Shown here: piece after piece, positions 42,985 to 54,412 of the stretch
How positions within the stretch are numbered: position 1 is the first letter of the stretch
Layout: every line of letters starts with the position of its first letter
Assembly (NCBI RefSeq): GCF_051106095.1
Contig: NC_135793.1
Coordinates: 7,613,001-7,677,000, forward strand
Source of the DNA: Pogona vitticeps
Lineage: Eukaryota > Chordata > Lepidosauria > Squamata > Agamidae
Direction of reading: 5' to 3'
DNA: 64,000 nt
The notes under the pieces: model-generated
Told to the model about the DNA's origin: nothing
Databases searched by the model: none
Seen by the model: the letters and a program-made list of their open reading frames with translations, nothing else
Program-made: the position numbers and the translations under genes

Positions 42985-43340
42985 TATCCTCTGTTACGAA
43001 TTTCTGGGTAAAATTCCTTTGCGCTCCACAATAGAAGCACAGAGGCCCACATGGGAGAATAGCGACATGTTCTCCAGATAGTCTATTGCTGTCTCATCAA
43101 CAGATACTTAAAATCTCAATAACTCCTGAGACATTTGTAGAAGAAAAATAAAAAAAAAATTCATTACTTACAATTGCAAACAGATCAACAGCAAGCTAAG
43201 AATGGCTTCCAACAGACTAAAGAAGGGGAAAAGGGAATTCAGTAGAGAGGTGGGTCTCTGCTTGAATTCAGAGACGGGAGGGAATGATGGATGTGTATCT
43301 CGGTTTTCCAAATCTGGGAGCTACAGTGAGTGTTTTTGCA
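42985..43340 (+). repeat. Unclassified repeat family, copy C
   Basis: 'GAATTTCTGGGTAAAATTCC', 'GAAGCACAGAGGCCCACATG', 'TTCATTACTTACAATTGCAA', 'GAATTCAGAGACGGGAGG' and 'GAATGATGG' occur in the family order. Confidence 0.6.
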
Positions 43341-44127
43341 GTCCCTGATTGTAGCTGCTTGATGCCACTTCAAATTTGAGGAGAGAATTCTGAGGATCTC
43401 GGATGAAAAATCCCAGGATTATTTAGAAGGAAACCATAACAGGGGTATCAAACTGATACAGGTGGGTAATGTAAACACACTCTTAGGATACGTCGTAATA
43501 TTGTCCAAACTAATACTACTGTAGATTGCTACAATTGACAGATACCTTGGAATTCTTCTATAAAAGCAGGAGATGCTTTGTACAGATAAAGAATACAACG
43601 GGGAAAAGAAAGCCTTCCTGTTTGCAAAATTTCATCTCTTGTGTGTTCCTTTTCCTCAAAATCCTTGGCTCAGCTCACTGTGGACAGGTGACTATCCTGT
43701 GGTCCATTTCCAGTGCCGGCAGGCATGTCAATTGCTGTAGAGTGCAAGAATGGAGAACGCGTTTTGGCCCCCGAGGGTGGCAAATTCCGGTTTGGGAATG
43801 ATCTGGAGAGCCATATTCCAGCTAAGGCTGAGGTGGAAGCTGCAAGAGGAGACCAAAGCAAAGTGGGTGGAACCAGTTGTAGACTGGAGGTAATTCCTCT
43901 CCACTTTCGGATCACGCATGTAATGTACAGCCCAGTTTTGGACATCTCTACTAAGGAGTAAGCTCCAGGAAAGCAGTTTTCTGGACTGTGCCCCAGAACT
44001 TGGTTCCATGCAGTGCTTTCGAGAACTTGCACAGTTATAATGCAAGCCCTCTATGCATATTCCTGATACAGTTCAAAGAAAAAACGTGTCTTAATTTTTG
44101 CATGAAAAGCCCCGTAGTAATAATAAT
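43341..44127. other. Intergenic, nothing recognised
   Basis: An 82-residue frame at 43713-43961 has no domain I can name and no splice context that supports it. Otherwise empty. Confidence 0.4.
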
Positions 44128-44466
44128 CAAGCTAGCTGAATAACTCAGTAATTTAGGGAATGCCAAGTCACTTCTGAGTATGCTCTACCTGGAAAACTCA
44201 GAAAGGGGTCACCATAAGTCAAAATTGTTTTTGACTTACGGTCATTATAAACTGCTTAAGGTATCTGGCTACAGAGCCGGAGGTTGGGAGTTCAATTCCC
44301 CGCTGTGCCTCCTGGAAGAAGAACCAGCCTGCGTAGCCTTGGGCTAGCTGGACAGTCTCAAGGGTGCCCCCTAGAGGAAGGGAAGGGTAAACCACTATTG
44401 CATAATTACTACCAAGAAAAATCTGGAAAGGGATGGTTTTGACTCGATGGCGCACAATTATTAAAC
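44128..44466 (+). mobile_element. Two adjacent Sauria-type SINEs
   Basis: The first copy (to about 44240) is internally deleted but keeps 'GGGGTCACCATAAGTCAAAA'. The second (44244-44466) has 'GGTATCTGGCTACAGAGCCG', B-box 'GGGAGTTCAATTCCCC', 'CCCTAGAGGAAGGGAAGGG' and the BovB-like end 'GACTCGATGGCGCACAATTA'. Confidence 0.75.
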
Positions 44467-45164
44467 ATTGTCAGCAACTTTTTTGGCGCATCATCAAGTT
44501 TTGCCTCTAGATGGTGCACATCAGCCATAATTCTGTATACAGTACTTCTATAGAAATAATATTGCAATTAAAATATATATTAAGAATTTTACAGTTTCCT
44601 GCCATTCCTGGACACCTAAAATCTGCCATCTAAAGAGAGGAAGGAATGTCTGTCTCTCTGCCCACACAGACAACACAAATGTGACAGAAAAACCCTGAAC
44701 GCACCAAATGAGCAGCTTTTCACTGGTTTTAAAAAGTTGCAGTTGCTGCTGTTTTCAGCGTCCCTGTAATGATTAAATTCTCTATCCAACTGGAAGCTAG
44801 AAGCTACAAGGAATTAAATTTGACTGAATTCAGAGGTGATGATTTCCTGCTCCCTGTCTAGGTAAGACTCCGTTACCTTAAACAAGAAACCCACCTTGCC
44901 TCGCTATGGGGCAGGTTATTGGTGGGTCCCCCACCCCAAAACCCACACACACTCCATCTCCTCCTGGATCAAACAGGAATCCAGGGATCCCTAATGATGA
45001 CAGCCTGACCACAATGATGTGGCAAACTTCAATCTCTTTCCCTCCTTTTCCACCCTTCTAGACTTTGGAGAGAAAGTGAGTGCATGGGGAGGTTGAGTTG
45101 GGAAAGACAAGAGAAATGGGGTGGTGGTGGAGGATGCGTGGGCATGCGCAAGCATATGTATTAG

Positions 45165-45310
45165 CTGTTATTTCCATGTCTTTCCATCCCACTTCCTAAA
45201 CTCCAAAGCACAGAGGATCCAAGCAGCTTATAGTATTAAAAGAAACAAAGTAAAAAACACACAAATAATAAATTGCTACAATTTTTTTAAAGCATTAAAC
45301 AAATATATTG
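45165..45310 (-). mobile_element. L2/CR1 tail, minus strand
   Basis: 'CCATCCCACTTCCTAAACTC' and 'GATCCAAGCAGCTTATAGTA' follow the reverse-complement pattern of L2/CR1 3' ends. Confidence 0.4.
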
Positions 45311-45566
45311 AACTCATAGAAGGAGCGAGATTACAAACATCTTAAAAACAAAACATGGCTTCCTGATAGGGAACAATGGGATTGGACCGTGAAAGAATGA
45401 ATTCCAAATTTATTAACAGTGGCAAGATTAATGATAGCAAAGAATCGGAAAGTAAAGCGTGATTGTTCCACTAAATGATTGGTAGAAAGATGTATGGAAT
45501 TCAGATAATGTGATATCAACATTAAAAGGGGTTGATAAATAAGAGTATTTTCAGGGATATCTGGGG

Positions 45567-46080
45567 AGTCTTTGTTGTTGGTGTTTAATCGTGTTTGACT
45601 CCATGACCCCATGGACCAGAGCACGCCAGGCCCTCCTGTCTTCCACTGCCTCCTGGAGTTTGGTTAAAGTCATGTTGGTCACTTCGATGACACTGTCCAA
45701 CCATTTTGTCCTCTGTCGTCCCCTTCTCCTCTTGCCCTCACACTTTCCCAACATCAGGGGCTTTTCCAGGGAGTCTTCTCTTCTCATGAGATGGCCAAAG
45801 TATTGGAGCCTCATCTTCAGGATCTGTCCTTCCAGAGAGCACTCAGGATTGATTTCCTTCAGAATGGATAGGTTTGTTCTCCTTGCAGTCCTCAAGACTC
45901 CTCAAGAGTTTCCTCCAGCACCACAATTCAAAAGCATCAATTCTTCGGTGCTCAGCCTTCTTTATGGTCCAGCTCTCACTTCCATACATCGCTACTGGAA
46001 AAACCACAGCTTTTGACTATGCGGACCTTTGTCGGCAGGGTGATGTCTCTGCTTTTTAAGATGTCTAGGTTTGACATCAC
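45567..46080 (-). mobile_element. BovB LINE 3' end (EVTNMTLTKLQ type)
   Basis: The minus-strand frame reads RLQYFGHLMRREDSLEKPLM, GKRRRGRQRTKWLDSV, EVTNMTLTKLQEAVEDRRAW, VHGVMESNTIKHQQQ, which runs into the (CAA)n 3' tail. About 114 residues are open at the C-terminal end. It is a different subfamily from the copy at 35466. Confidence 0.82.
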
Positions 46081-46129
46081 TTTTTATGGAACCTGTGTAA
46101 AAGCAACCATCTACCCATAGATCTATTGT

Positions 46130-46202
46130 TGTGGTTTAGTCGTTAAGTTGTGTCTGACTCTTCATGACCCCATGGACCAGAGCACGCCAGGCCCTCCTGT
46201 TT
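46130..46202 (-). mobile_element. BovB 3' tail fragment
   Basis: 'GTTGTGGTTTAGTCGTTAAG', 'CATGACCCCATGGACCAGAG' and 'CACGCCAGGCCCTCCTG' repeat the terminal 70 bp of the 45567 copy. Confidence 0.75.
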
Positions 46203-46859
46203 TTGTGATTGCATAGGTTGTGTTGTTTTTGGGTTTGTGTATATTACCTTTTTGGGCGGGGAGGGGTGTACCTTAAAAATAAAATTTAGAAAAAATTAGA
46301 AGAAACTAGTCTTTCTTTAAAAAAAAAGACAACCCAAAACTTTAACTTCCTAGCTGTTTAACTTCCTACACTCTGCAGAAACTGCTCCCCGCTGTCCTTC
46401 CTTGCTCAGGTGTGTTGAAATTGAGCACTCACCTCCTGGCAAGGTGTGACTCCCGGGCTCGTGTGGGGTGAGGATTACGCCCAGGGGGCAACGCCTGTTC
46501 TTTGCCACGACTCCCTCCGTCATCAAATTCTGTGGCTAAAACCGGCAAAGCTGTCAGGCTCCTTAATCGGTGTCTGACCCTGCCGCGCCCTTGGTTGTTT
46601 CTCTCAGCTGTTTAGAAAGACAAAGGTTTCATGATCTTCAGCGGAGCCGTCCGAAAACAGAACCGTTTTTTCTCACCTCTTCCCACACCCTGACCATAGA
46701 CTGGAGGAAGTGGCTTCCTGCAGCAGCTGGTCTGAGGTATTGTGGAACAGTAGCAAATTGCTTGTTATTGAAAGGGTTAGGGTTCTGTTCTATAGCCAAG
46801 GAATATGAGGTTTGCCTCTGGGACCCCTGGACAAAATAAACTGACTGGCCTTGGATACT

Positions 46860-47345
46860 CGGCTCTGTGATTGCCTCAGGCAACGAAATACCTGTTGCCC
46901 AGTTTTGTGTTTTTGGTTAAATTCATCTGGCTGCGCAACAGATGCACGGAATAACCTCAGGTTCTCCAGTGTAGTCCACCCCTTTCCTCATTAACTGGCA
47001 CTTACAGGTACTTGCAGTAATCGCTCACTCTGAGACATAAGCTAAAGAATAAAAGGTTTCATTACAACTGAACAGATGAAACAGCAAACTGACAAACATG
47101 ACTGCTTTCAGCAACAGAGTTCAATAGACTCTAGAGAGGGGGAAAGTACTGAGAAGAGAGGCGGGGCCCTGTTTGAATTCGGAGGCAGGGAAGGAATGAT
47201 TGGTTGCTGCCAGATAGATTGACAGTCACCCCAGCCCACAGAGGTCCCTCCCAGCCAAACTTACTAAAGGCAGCATGCGAGGTTGCAAAAACTCCAACAA
47301 TCTATTGAGTTACACCTGCTATGACTACTGTAGTATTTTGTGGGT
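46860..47345 (+). repeat. Unclassified repeat family, copy D
   Basis: The longest clean copy. It runs 'GGTTAAATTCATCTGGCTGC', 'CCTCAGGTTCTCCAGTG', 'CTCATTAACTGGCACTTACA', 'CACTCTGAGACATAAGC', 'GGAAGGAATGATTGGTTG', 'GGCAGCATGCGAGGTTGC'. About 480 bp with no open frame. Confidence 0.65.
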
Positions 47346-48789
47346 TTAAAAAATATACTTTGCTATGTTGTTAGAAAGGGGAAAGACAAAAAAAATCTAA
47401 AGGTTATAGCACATACTTTATCTTGGTACATGGGAAAACGGCTGCTTTTGACTTGACTCCCTTCTGATCGCTTGCACCCATACTAAATGGGCCTCTGTGA
47501 GCCATAAGCAACAAGGAGCACGTGTGAGGAAGAACAACAATGCATGTTCCCATTAATCTGAAGGCAATAACTTACTGAGGGCTGTGCCAGGATTCTAAGC
47601 AAGCAATCTGAACCCAACCCCTGTTGTGTAGCAGAGTAAATTGCCCTAGAGGAAGCCTATGAAATCCATGGGGATTTGGTGAACCAATTCTTCTGTGAGC
47701 TCAATTGATTGGAATTAGCCAAAGTAAGTCAACACTAGAGTAGGACCATGTGAATCAATGGAACTTACGGAGGAGTTGACCCACCGAATCCCCCCTCATT
47801 CATTGGGCCTACTCTAGTCTGACTGGCTATGCTAAGCAACAGGATTTCGCCCACTACAGCTAGTCTCATATCAATGATGTTCAAGCGCTCGATGTAAATG
47901 AGAAGCAACAACTGTTTGAGGCTGATAATCTCGATTCCGAGGAACAAACACATGAATGAACGTGGTTGGTACCTGTAGGAAGAGACAATGGACTGGAATC
48001 TGAGGTTCCTGATCTTAGGGATATTAGCAAAACCATCTGCATCCCGGAAAAAGATAATGAAAAATTGGTAGAAAACAATTAACAGGTTAAAGACCTGTTT
48101 GCATATTGAGTGTCTGTCTCAATTACAACTTTGGAAGAGTTCGCTAGCTCTTAATCCTTTTCTATTGTGCTTTCTCGCTTCCTCCCAGTAGTTCTGCATG
48201 GCAAAACAGTTCATCACAGCAAAAGTTAGAGGCTGCACGCTTGGTTGGTAGCAGGGCATGAGAGAGGGAAGGGTGAGGTCAGCAGGACATACCAGAGGAA
48301 CCGGCATGATGTAAATCTTTGTCATGCAAGGGATTCCCTTCAGTCTTTTAAAAAAAGAAAAAGCTACTGCCAAGCTCTCTCCCGGGCCACACCCGTGTGC
48401 AGACCGGGCAAAGATGAGGCTGTTGTGTTGTTGCTGTTGTTTTTTTTTAGTCTTTGGGCTGCAAAAGAATGTGTAGTTCCTCCATGTTGGTGGGAATTGG
48501 TCTAAAACAAGGTAGTGGCTACAATCCTCCGCCCCTTGAAAAATGCAAGGTGCGTTGGGAGAGTTATGGGCGAGGGAAGCCTGTCTTTGAACATATATAT
48601 ATATATTTAAAATGTATACACATGTATACATATCCTGTTACAGCAACTCCACGGGCTGCCGATCCATTTCCAGGCAGAATTCAAAGATTTTAACCTACCA
48701 AGCACTCAACAACTGGGGTCCAAGCTAAGATCATCAAGAGACATCTTTCTCTCAATCCCACCATATTCACAAGAAATTTAAATGCATAT
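47346..48789. other. Intergenic, nothing recognised
   Basis: The 170-residue minus-strand frame (48119-48631) has no recognised domain. About 47750-47840 looks like an old CR1/L3-like tail. Confidence 0.4.
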
Positions 48790-48935
48790 ATGCTTTTGTA
48801 TTTATTTATGAGTCAGGTTTATATCCCACCTTTTCTCCAGTGAGTTTCGTCTACCGCATATAGATCTTTTTTCTCTCCACAATTTAGATTTGTTACAACC
48901 CACTGAGGTAGGTGAGGCACACAGAGAGTGGCCGA
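48790..48935 (-). mobile_element. MIR-like SINE with L2-type tail, minus strand
   Basis: 'TTATATCCCACCTTTTCTCC' and 'CCACTGAGGTAGGTGAGGC' are in the minus-strand order of the squamate MIR-like SINE. Confidence 0.5.
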
Positions 48936-49267
48936 TGTGTTTCATGACTTTAGACGAGATTTGGGGTTAGACTTACTTTCTCCCAGTTCAGCTAAATGGG
49001 ATGGGAGGAAATGCCAAGTTTTCTCCCTTCTTTGCTTTAATGGGTTTCTTTCTTTCTTTTTGATAATTCTTCTCAATCAAATGGAATCTGGTTTCTTCTT
49101 CATTTTCACCATCTAATTTCTCAGTATGGAGAGGGCTATGCTGCGGTGTTTGTTTTAAAGGTGAGAAGCCTCTCAGAAAAAGGACGTAGCAACCCTAATT
49201 CAGCATTAATTTATGAAACCAAAAACCTTTGCTCATTTAAAAAAGCTCTGTTAAGTGATCCCTGTGA

Positions 49268-49492
49268 TGAGGTAAGTAGCCGGCTACATAGCCAGAGGTT
49301 GGGTGTTCAATTCCCCACTGTGCCTCCTAAGAGAAGAGCCAGCCTGTGTAGCCTTGGGCAAGCTGAACAATCCCAGGGCACCCCCCCCCCAGAAGAAGAG
49401 AACGGTGGACCCTTCTCAGTAGCAAATACCTAGGAAACCCCGGAAAGGGTTCTCATAAGTCATAATTGACTTGACAGGCCATAATTCTTATT
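49268..49492 (+). mobile_element. Sauria-type SINE
   Basis: tRNA head ('GGCTACATAGCCAGAGGTTG', B-box 'GGTGTTCAATTCCCC'), middle 'GTGTAGCCTTGGGCAAGCTG', BovB-like tail 'CTCATAAGTCATAATTGACT', 'TGACAGGCCATAATTC'. Confidence 0.8.
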
Positions 49493-49819
49493 TATACCTA
49501 ACTTCTGCCTATCCCTGATATATAATGTATCTACATTACATAGTCAAACTTGTTCAATGTCATTGTAATTGCCATGGCTCCAGCCTTAAAAATCTGGGAT
49601 TTGTAGTCTGATAACATCTTCAGGATTCTTTGATATACTTCAGGGGGATGTCCTGGACCAAAGTGTGATGCAGCACAAGCAGTTAGGGACTATAAGAGAA
49701 AGTCAGAATAATATCAATCAGGTTTCCTTAAAAACCTATCGGCATAAGCATCATTCAAGTCCGAAGAAGCAAAAATTGAAGCTCAGCTTGATACTACAAT
49801 ATAGCCAAATGACTACTAG

Positions 49820-50282
49820 GTCCATTACTGAAACAGCGACGTCTACGTTGGCTTGGGCATGTCGTGAGAATGGCTGATGGTCGGATTCCAAAAGATCTCC
49901 TGTATGGAGAATTAGTGCAGGGAAATCACCCCAGAGGGAGACCCCAACTGCGTTACAAGGACATCTGCAAGCGGGATCTGAAGGCCTTAGGAATGGACCT
50001 CAACAGATGGGAAACCCTGACATCTGAGCATTCAGCCTGGAGGCAGGCGTTGCATCACGGCCTCTCCCAATTTGAAGAGACCCTTGTCCAGCAGGCAGAG
50101 GCAAATAGGCAGTCCTGGAAGCAGCAAAACCAGGGAGCTGGACAGGGGACAGACTTCATTTGTCTTCAGTGTGGAAGCGACGGTCACTCTCGAATTGGCC
50201 TTCTCAGCCACACTAGACGTTGTTCCAAGTCCTCCATTCAGAGCACGTTTCCATAGTCTCTCGAGACTGAAGGATGCCTAAA
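49820..50282 (+). mobile_element. LINE ORF2 C-terminus with terminal zinc finger, plus strand
   Basis: The open frame 49864-50256 reads RMADGRIPKDLLYGELVQG, RGRPQLRYKDICKRDLKALG, then DFICLQCGSDGHSRIGLLSH, a CxxC...H C2H2-type finger near the C-terminus. The 3' end is 'CCATAGTCTCTCGAGACTGA', 'AGGATGCCTA'. It is less decayed than the copy at 42385 and oppositely oriented. It is a LINE 3' fragment, not a host gene. Confidence 0.75.
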
Positions 50283-50883
50283 CAAAACTAGGTCTAGCAG
50301 AAGTAATGCTTTTCCTGGTTTTAAAAGAAAACAAAGTGAAAATGGTTACTTGATAACTAACATAAAAAACAATCTGCCAGCAGTAGTTAATACATTCCAT
50401 TTCTGAAACTATGATGTTATCATTACTTTGATGGCTAGAGAGTTCTAGTCCATGTGAGCCTTAAGATCCACTCTGTGTCTGCAGGATATAATGTTTAAGG
50501 TCTTGCACTTGCCCCAGCCATGAGGGCAGAGGTACAGCTCCACAGGAATTTTGCAAAACATTCCCTCAGGCATTGTTTGAAAACAAAGACTAGTAAAATG
50601 CCTTCTGCATTAGGCAACTGGGATGGTTAGACAGTGCAGTGTCTGAGATAGGATAAAAATGTAGGGCATTGATCAAAGCATGTGTTAAAGTGGACCAGAG
50701 ACTACGGTTCAGTGATGCTGGCGTACGGCTGGCCGATTTTAAGAAATGGCCTGACAACATTTTAGAAGTTTGTACAGCACTTTCTGTGGCTGTGGCAACA
50801 AAGAAATCGCTACTCAAGAATGAGAGCATTCTGTGTAAGAACCACTCATCCTTCTTATGTCCTGTTTCTGCATATTTTATGGC

Positions 50884-51017
50884 ATTTATTTATTTTTTAA
50901 AAGTATTTTTGCCCCACCTTTCTTCTTCAAAAGGACCTACTGTGGCTTCCATCATTAAAAGACAATATTTAAAAGCTAAAAAGTATGGGAATATTTTGAA
51001 AACGGTACTATTAAAAG
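50884..51017 (-). mobile_element. L2 3' end, minus strand
   Basis: 'GCCCCACCTTTCTTCTTCAA' and 'CATTAAAAGACAATATTTAA' match the 3' end of the other L2 copies. It is cut at the right by the MITE at 51026. Confidence 0.6.
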
Positions 51018-51025
51018 CTGCAGAA

Positions 51026-51163
51026 CAGTCATTTCCCCATGTTGGGTCCCCAGATGTTCTTGGACTACAGCTCCCAGAAATCCTGGCCAGCACAGCAAGT
51101 GGTGAAAGCTTCTGGGAGTTTTAGTCCAAGAACATCTGGATTACCCAAGGTTGAGAACCACTG
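51026..51163. mobile_element. Palindromic hAT MITE
   Basis: CAGTCATTTCCCCATGTTGG to GGTTGAGAACCACTG, arms 'CCAGATGTTCTTGGACTAC' and 'TAGTCCAAGAACATCTGG'. The flanks CTGCAGAA and TTCTAGAA agree at five of eight. Confidence 0.75.
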
Positions 51164-52929
51164 TTCTAGAACAATAGCCCTCCAGACCCCCTTTAGCCAT
51201 AGCTATCAAAGGTGAGGGATTACATGCCAATGTAGTGCTCTGGAGATAAATGCTACCTACACCATTATACAATTATGATGGTTTGATTCTACTTTAATTG
51301 TTATGGCACCGTCCTGCGATTTGCAGTTCCATTAAGTGCTTAGAACCTTGTGAGAGAAAGTTTCTAGTGCCTGCTTGTCTATGCAGAGAATTTTTAAGAC
51401 TCACTCCTTGCCAAAAAAAACATCTGGATAGCCAAACTCTTTAACCGTGCAATGTCAAGACAGGTTTAGAAACCCATGGTGAAAGGTGGCCGGTGATGCA
51501 AAAGCAAGGGGGCTCTGATGGCATGAACAATAGAGGTTCTCCTGGTTTCCCAGAAAGATCTCAGATTTAGTATCATCCTTGCCCTTCGCAAGAGAAATGC
51601 ATTCTTCTTGCCACTTGCCGTTGAAACGAGAGGGAGGCTCAGCCAAGAGACTTATGGAAAAACCAGTTTGATTTCCTTTCATCAGGTAGATGTTTTGACT
51701 TCCACACCCAGCTTCTTGACTTTCGGCATCATTCGCCCTCTTCTTGGGAACAAGAAGCAAGCAAAGCCCTCTAGCTGCTGCTCGGTAGGAGACTGTTAAT
51801 AAGAAACAAAAGGGCAGTCAATTATACTTCAAGGTTCTTATATAAAAAGCTGTCAGAAACAGATTAGCCTGCCTTGATGCACACTCAGCCCATGAAATGG
51901 GCCACCTTAGAGGTTCAGCAGCTCCAAGAAGGGGACCCAATAATTATAATGCTTGTCGCACTTAAGGAGGCTTCTAGCTGTATCCCGTTTATTAGCCATC
52001 AGTCGGTCTCCAAATTCCAAAACAAAGAAAAAGTTCGTCCAAAACAAATATTAGATTCCATACAAAGAAGGGAAAAAAACCCTCAAAGATGTAAGAAAAG
52101 CTGCTAAGAATTTCTTTGTGAAATGTTGAAAACCAGGTTACGGCAAGATGGAGAACAGGTCCCTAACCCCTTAAGCCATGCCTGTGTGGAGTTGCTTGCC
52201 AACCGGACAACCTGGAACAGAAGTTATACAGTTGATTCAACTAGGTGCGATAAGGTGATAGAGTTCTCTCTCGCCCTAAAGACCATCCAGGGAAAAAGGC
52301 TTAATTTTTTTTGGGGGGGGGGTAGAAGAAACACACAAAGATCTGGTGTTCACACCCATGCAAAAGGGGGGTGTTTCCTGGACATTTGAAGGGGGTGGGT
52401 GATGAGAATTGCCCAGCGCATGGGCAGTAAGGGGCATGAGATGGCGCAAATCCCATGCCATGCACTGCTGCTGGTGGTGACTGGTTTTCGTTTCCTCGCC
52501 CACCACACCCACCTGGCACCCATCTGGGCTCCGGTGGGAAGCAAAACTGCGGTGACTCAGTTTCTAACCCTCCCTTGTCAAGACTACGAGGGCTTGAGTG
52601 ACACCGGGCAGGGAATGTGAAGAATGTGCCCAGGGAGAGGCACCTCCTGGTTGAAGTGAAGAAGGGGGGGTGGGGGTGGAAGAGGGGGGGGAGTGCCTCT
52701 CTCTTTCTCTCTTTTCCTGTCTCTTCTGCGGATGGAGGAACCTGTTTGATCCCCTGAAGGGCAAAAAGCACCCACCCACATTGCTGGCTCCTGCCCAGAA
52801 CAAGGCAGGGCCTTTCTTGACAAGCCAGGCTGGGGAGAATGTCGCTGCCTTGCCCACACGCTGGCTGCTGCTGAAAGCCAGGACAAGGGAAGAAGCGAGT
52901 GCCACTGCCAGCCGCCACCGAGGGGTCCT
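51164..52929. other. Intergenic, GC-rich toward the right
   Basis: No gene is recognised. The overlapping minus-strand frames at 52301-53152 (283 and 189 residues) lie in G/C-rich low-complexity DNA and show no domain. Confidence 0.4.
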
Positions 52930-52996
52930 GTTTAAATGACCCTGGGGGTCTCTGAGGAAAGGGGCCGCTTCTGCTGAGGGGGCTGAGAGAGGAGAG
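52930..52996 (+). promoter_or_regulatory. Speculative promoter and first exon of an unseen downstream gene
   Basis: A TATA-like TTTAAAT at 52931 is followed about 60 bp later by AGAG and the strong donor GTGAGT at 52997, within a locally GC-rich stretch. In mammals the next gene after NSDHL is ZNF185, but no ZNF185 coding sequence is recognised here. Confidence 0.2.
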
Positions 52997-54194
52997 GTGA
53001 GTACCACCACCGTTGGGCTTTCGCAGAGAGCACAGCTGCCTTGAGTGGCTTGCGTTCCCCTTCCTTCTTGGGAAACAAAGGCCTTTATCTGGGATGGGAG
53101 AGACCCACGAGGACACCCTTTCCCACGACCCATAGCCAGGACTTCGGGTCAAGCTGCATCCGTAGATGTGGATCTGAAAAGCTTGATCTGGCTCTGAAGT
53201 ACAGGCTTGGGTCTGAATGGGTAGACCTTGGCAGAGTTCCTTTCTATGGACCAGAACTTCCAGAATCCTTTCATCAGCACCGTCTCCGAGGTTCAGAGGC
53301 GACCTCTTTTCCCTGCTCTAAGAGGCTGCTGTAAATTTCAGTGATCTGCTTGCAACAGCTTCCTAAAGCAGGCAAAAGAGGTCGCATTGGAACGTTGTAG
53401 GCGATGCCGACTCAAGGGTTCCGGACGTTGTGGTCTTTAGCAAGAAAGCCTGCCAATTTTGTAACGACGTAGAGGGAACACTTTAAATGTCTAGGGAAGT
53501 CAGTGGCTCACAATGATAAGAACGGACGATAGCGCCAAACAATAATGAGCAACAGGGATGATATCCGCTGGGGCTGTTGTGTGGATGGGGCCAAAAATTT
53601 AATAAAATAAAATCAAGCAGGACCACAGTCAGGGATGAATAAAGGTGACAGTTGGATCATACAGACATGGGCAAATCTTAGAAGATTTGCCTCTTTTGAC
53701 TACAACCCCCACATTCCTGCAGTCAAGAATTCATCTGTGATTTTTTTTAAAACACAGTCTAAGTTTCCCACATATATAGTTATAAAATCTCAGCAATGTA
53801 TTTACAACAATTATGTGAAGTAGATGCGCGCTGGAAAAGAGAGAGGTGGGATTCAAACCAGTGACATTATAGCTTGTCTCTGTGGAATGTGACTTTTTTT
53901 CTAGTACAAGGGTGGATAAGGATTCACTGGGAGATGATGGGGTGTTATACAGAAGAATTCTGTAGTACAGAGAATTTTAAGGTGGAAAAGGAAGGGTACG
54001 CCAAGGGTGGTTTGAGCTAACTGCAGTTTTCACAAAGCCACTGAATAGTTCCATGTGCCCGGTCTTAACGCTGGTGAGTTTTATACCTTATGTCGGTATC
54101 TCTTATCCATCCAGGAAGCTCAGGTGTGTTTAGATTAGTGTATGCTAAGAATTTAATTTAAGTTTTAATCAGAATTATCCGCACCGTACTTTAT
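52997..54194. other. Intergenic, nothing recognised
   Basis: No exon or defined mobile element is seen. About 53815-53875 is weakly SINE-like. Confidence 0.4.
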
Positions 54195-54412
54195 GCATGG
54201 GATATCATTGTTGCTGCTGCTATATGATCTCCTCAACTCTTGCAAACTCAATCCTGTGGCTTCTTTTAGGGCGTCAGTCCATCTCGTACATGGCCTGCCT
54301 CTTTTCCTGCTACCTTCTGTTTTGCCCACCATTATTGTCTTTTCCAGAGAATCCTGCCTTCCAGTTATGTGCTCATAATAGGACAGCCTCCATTTCATGT
54401 TTTTTTGGGGGG
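54195..54412 (-). mobile_element. BovB LINE fragment (KEATGLSLQ type)
   Basis: The minus strand reads [54 protein letters not shown]. Its 5' side abuts a G-rich run. Confidence 0.78.

Noticed and set aside
43713-43961. 82-residue frame MPAGMSIAVECKNGERVL...
   Set aside because: It looks protein-like at first reading but has no recognised domain, splice sites or conserved neighbours.
46413-46940. Possible solo LTR (TGTTG...CAACA with an AATAAA inside)
   Set aside because: No matching target duplication is seen, and the right end overlaps copy D of the unclassified repeat. The evidence is too weak to call.
48119-48631. 170-residue minus-strand frame
   Set aside because: It contains AT-repeat and poly-Q-like translation and no domain. 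Likely chance.
51455-51760. 101-residue minus-strand frame as an exon of a ZNF185-like gene
   Set aside because: No LIM or ZNF185 motif is visible and it is on the wrong strand for the expected neighbour.
52301-53152. 283- and 189-residue minus-strand frames
   Set aside because: Both overlap in different frames of the same GC-rich DNA, with no recognisable domain or splice context.
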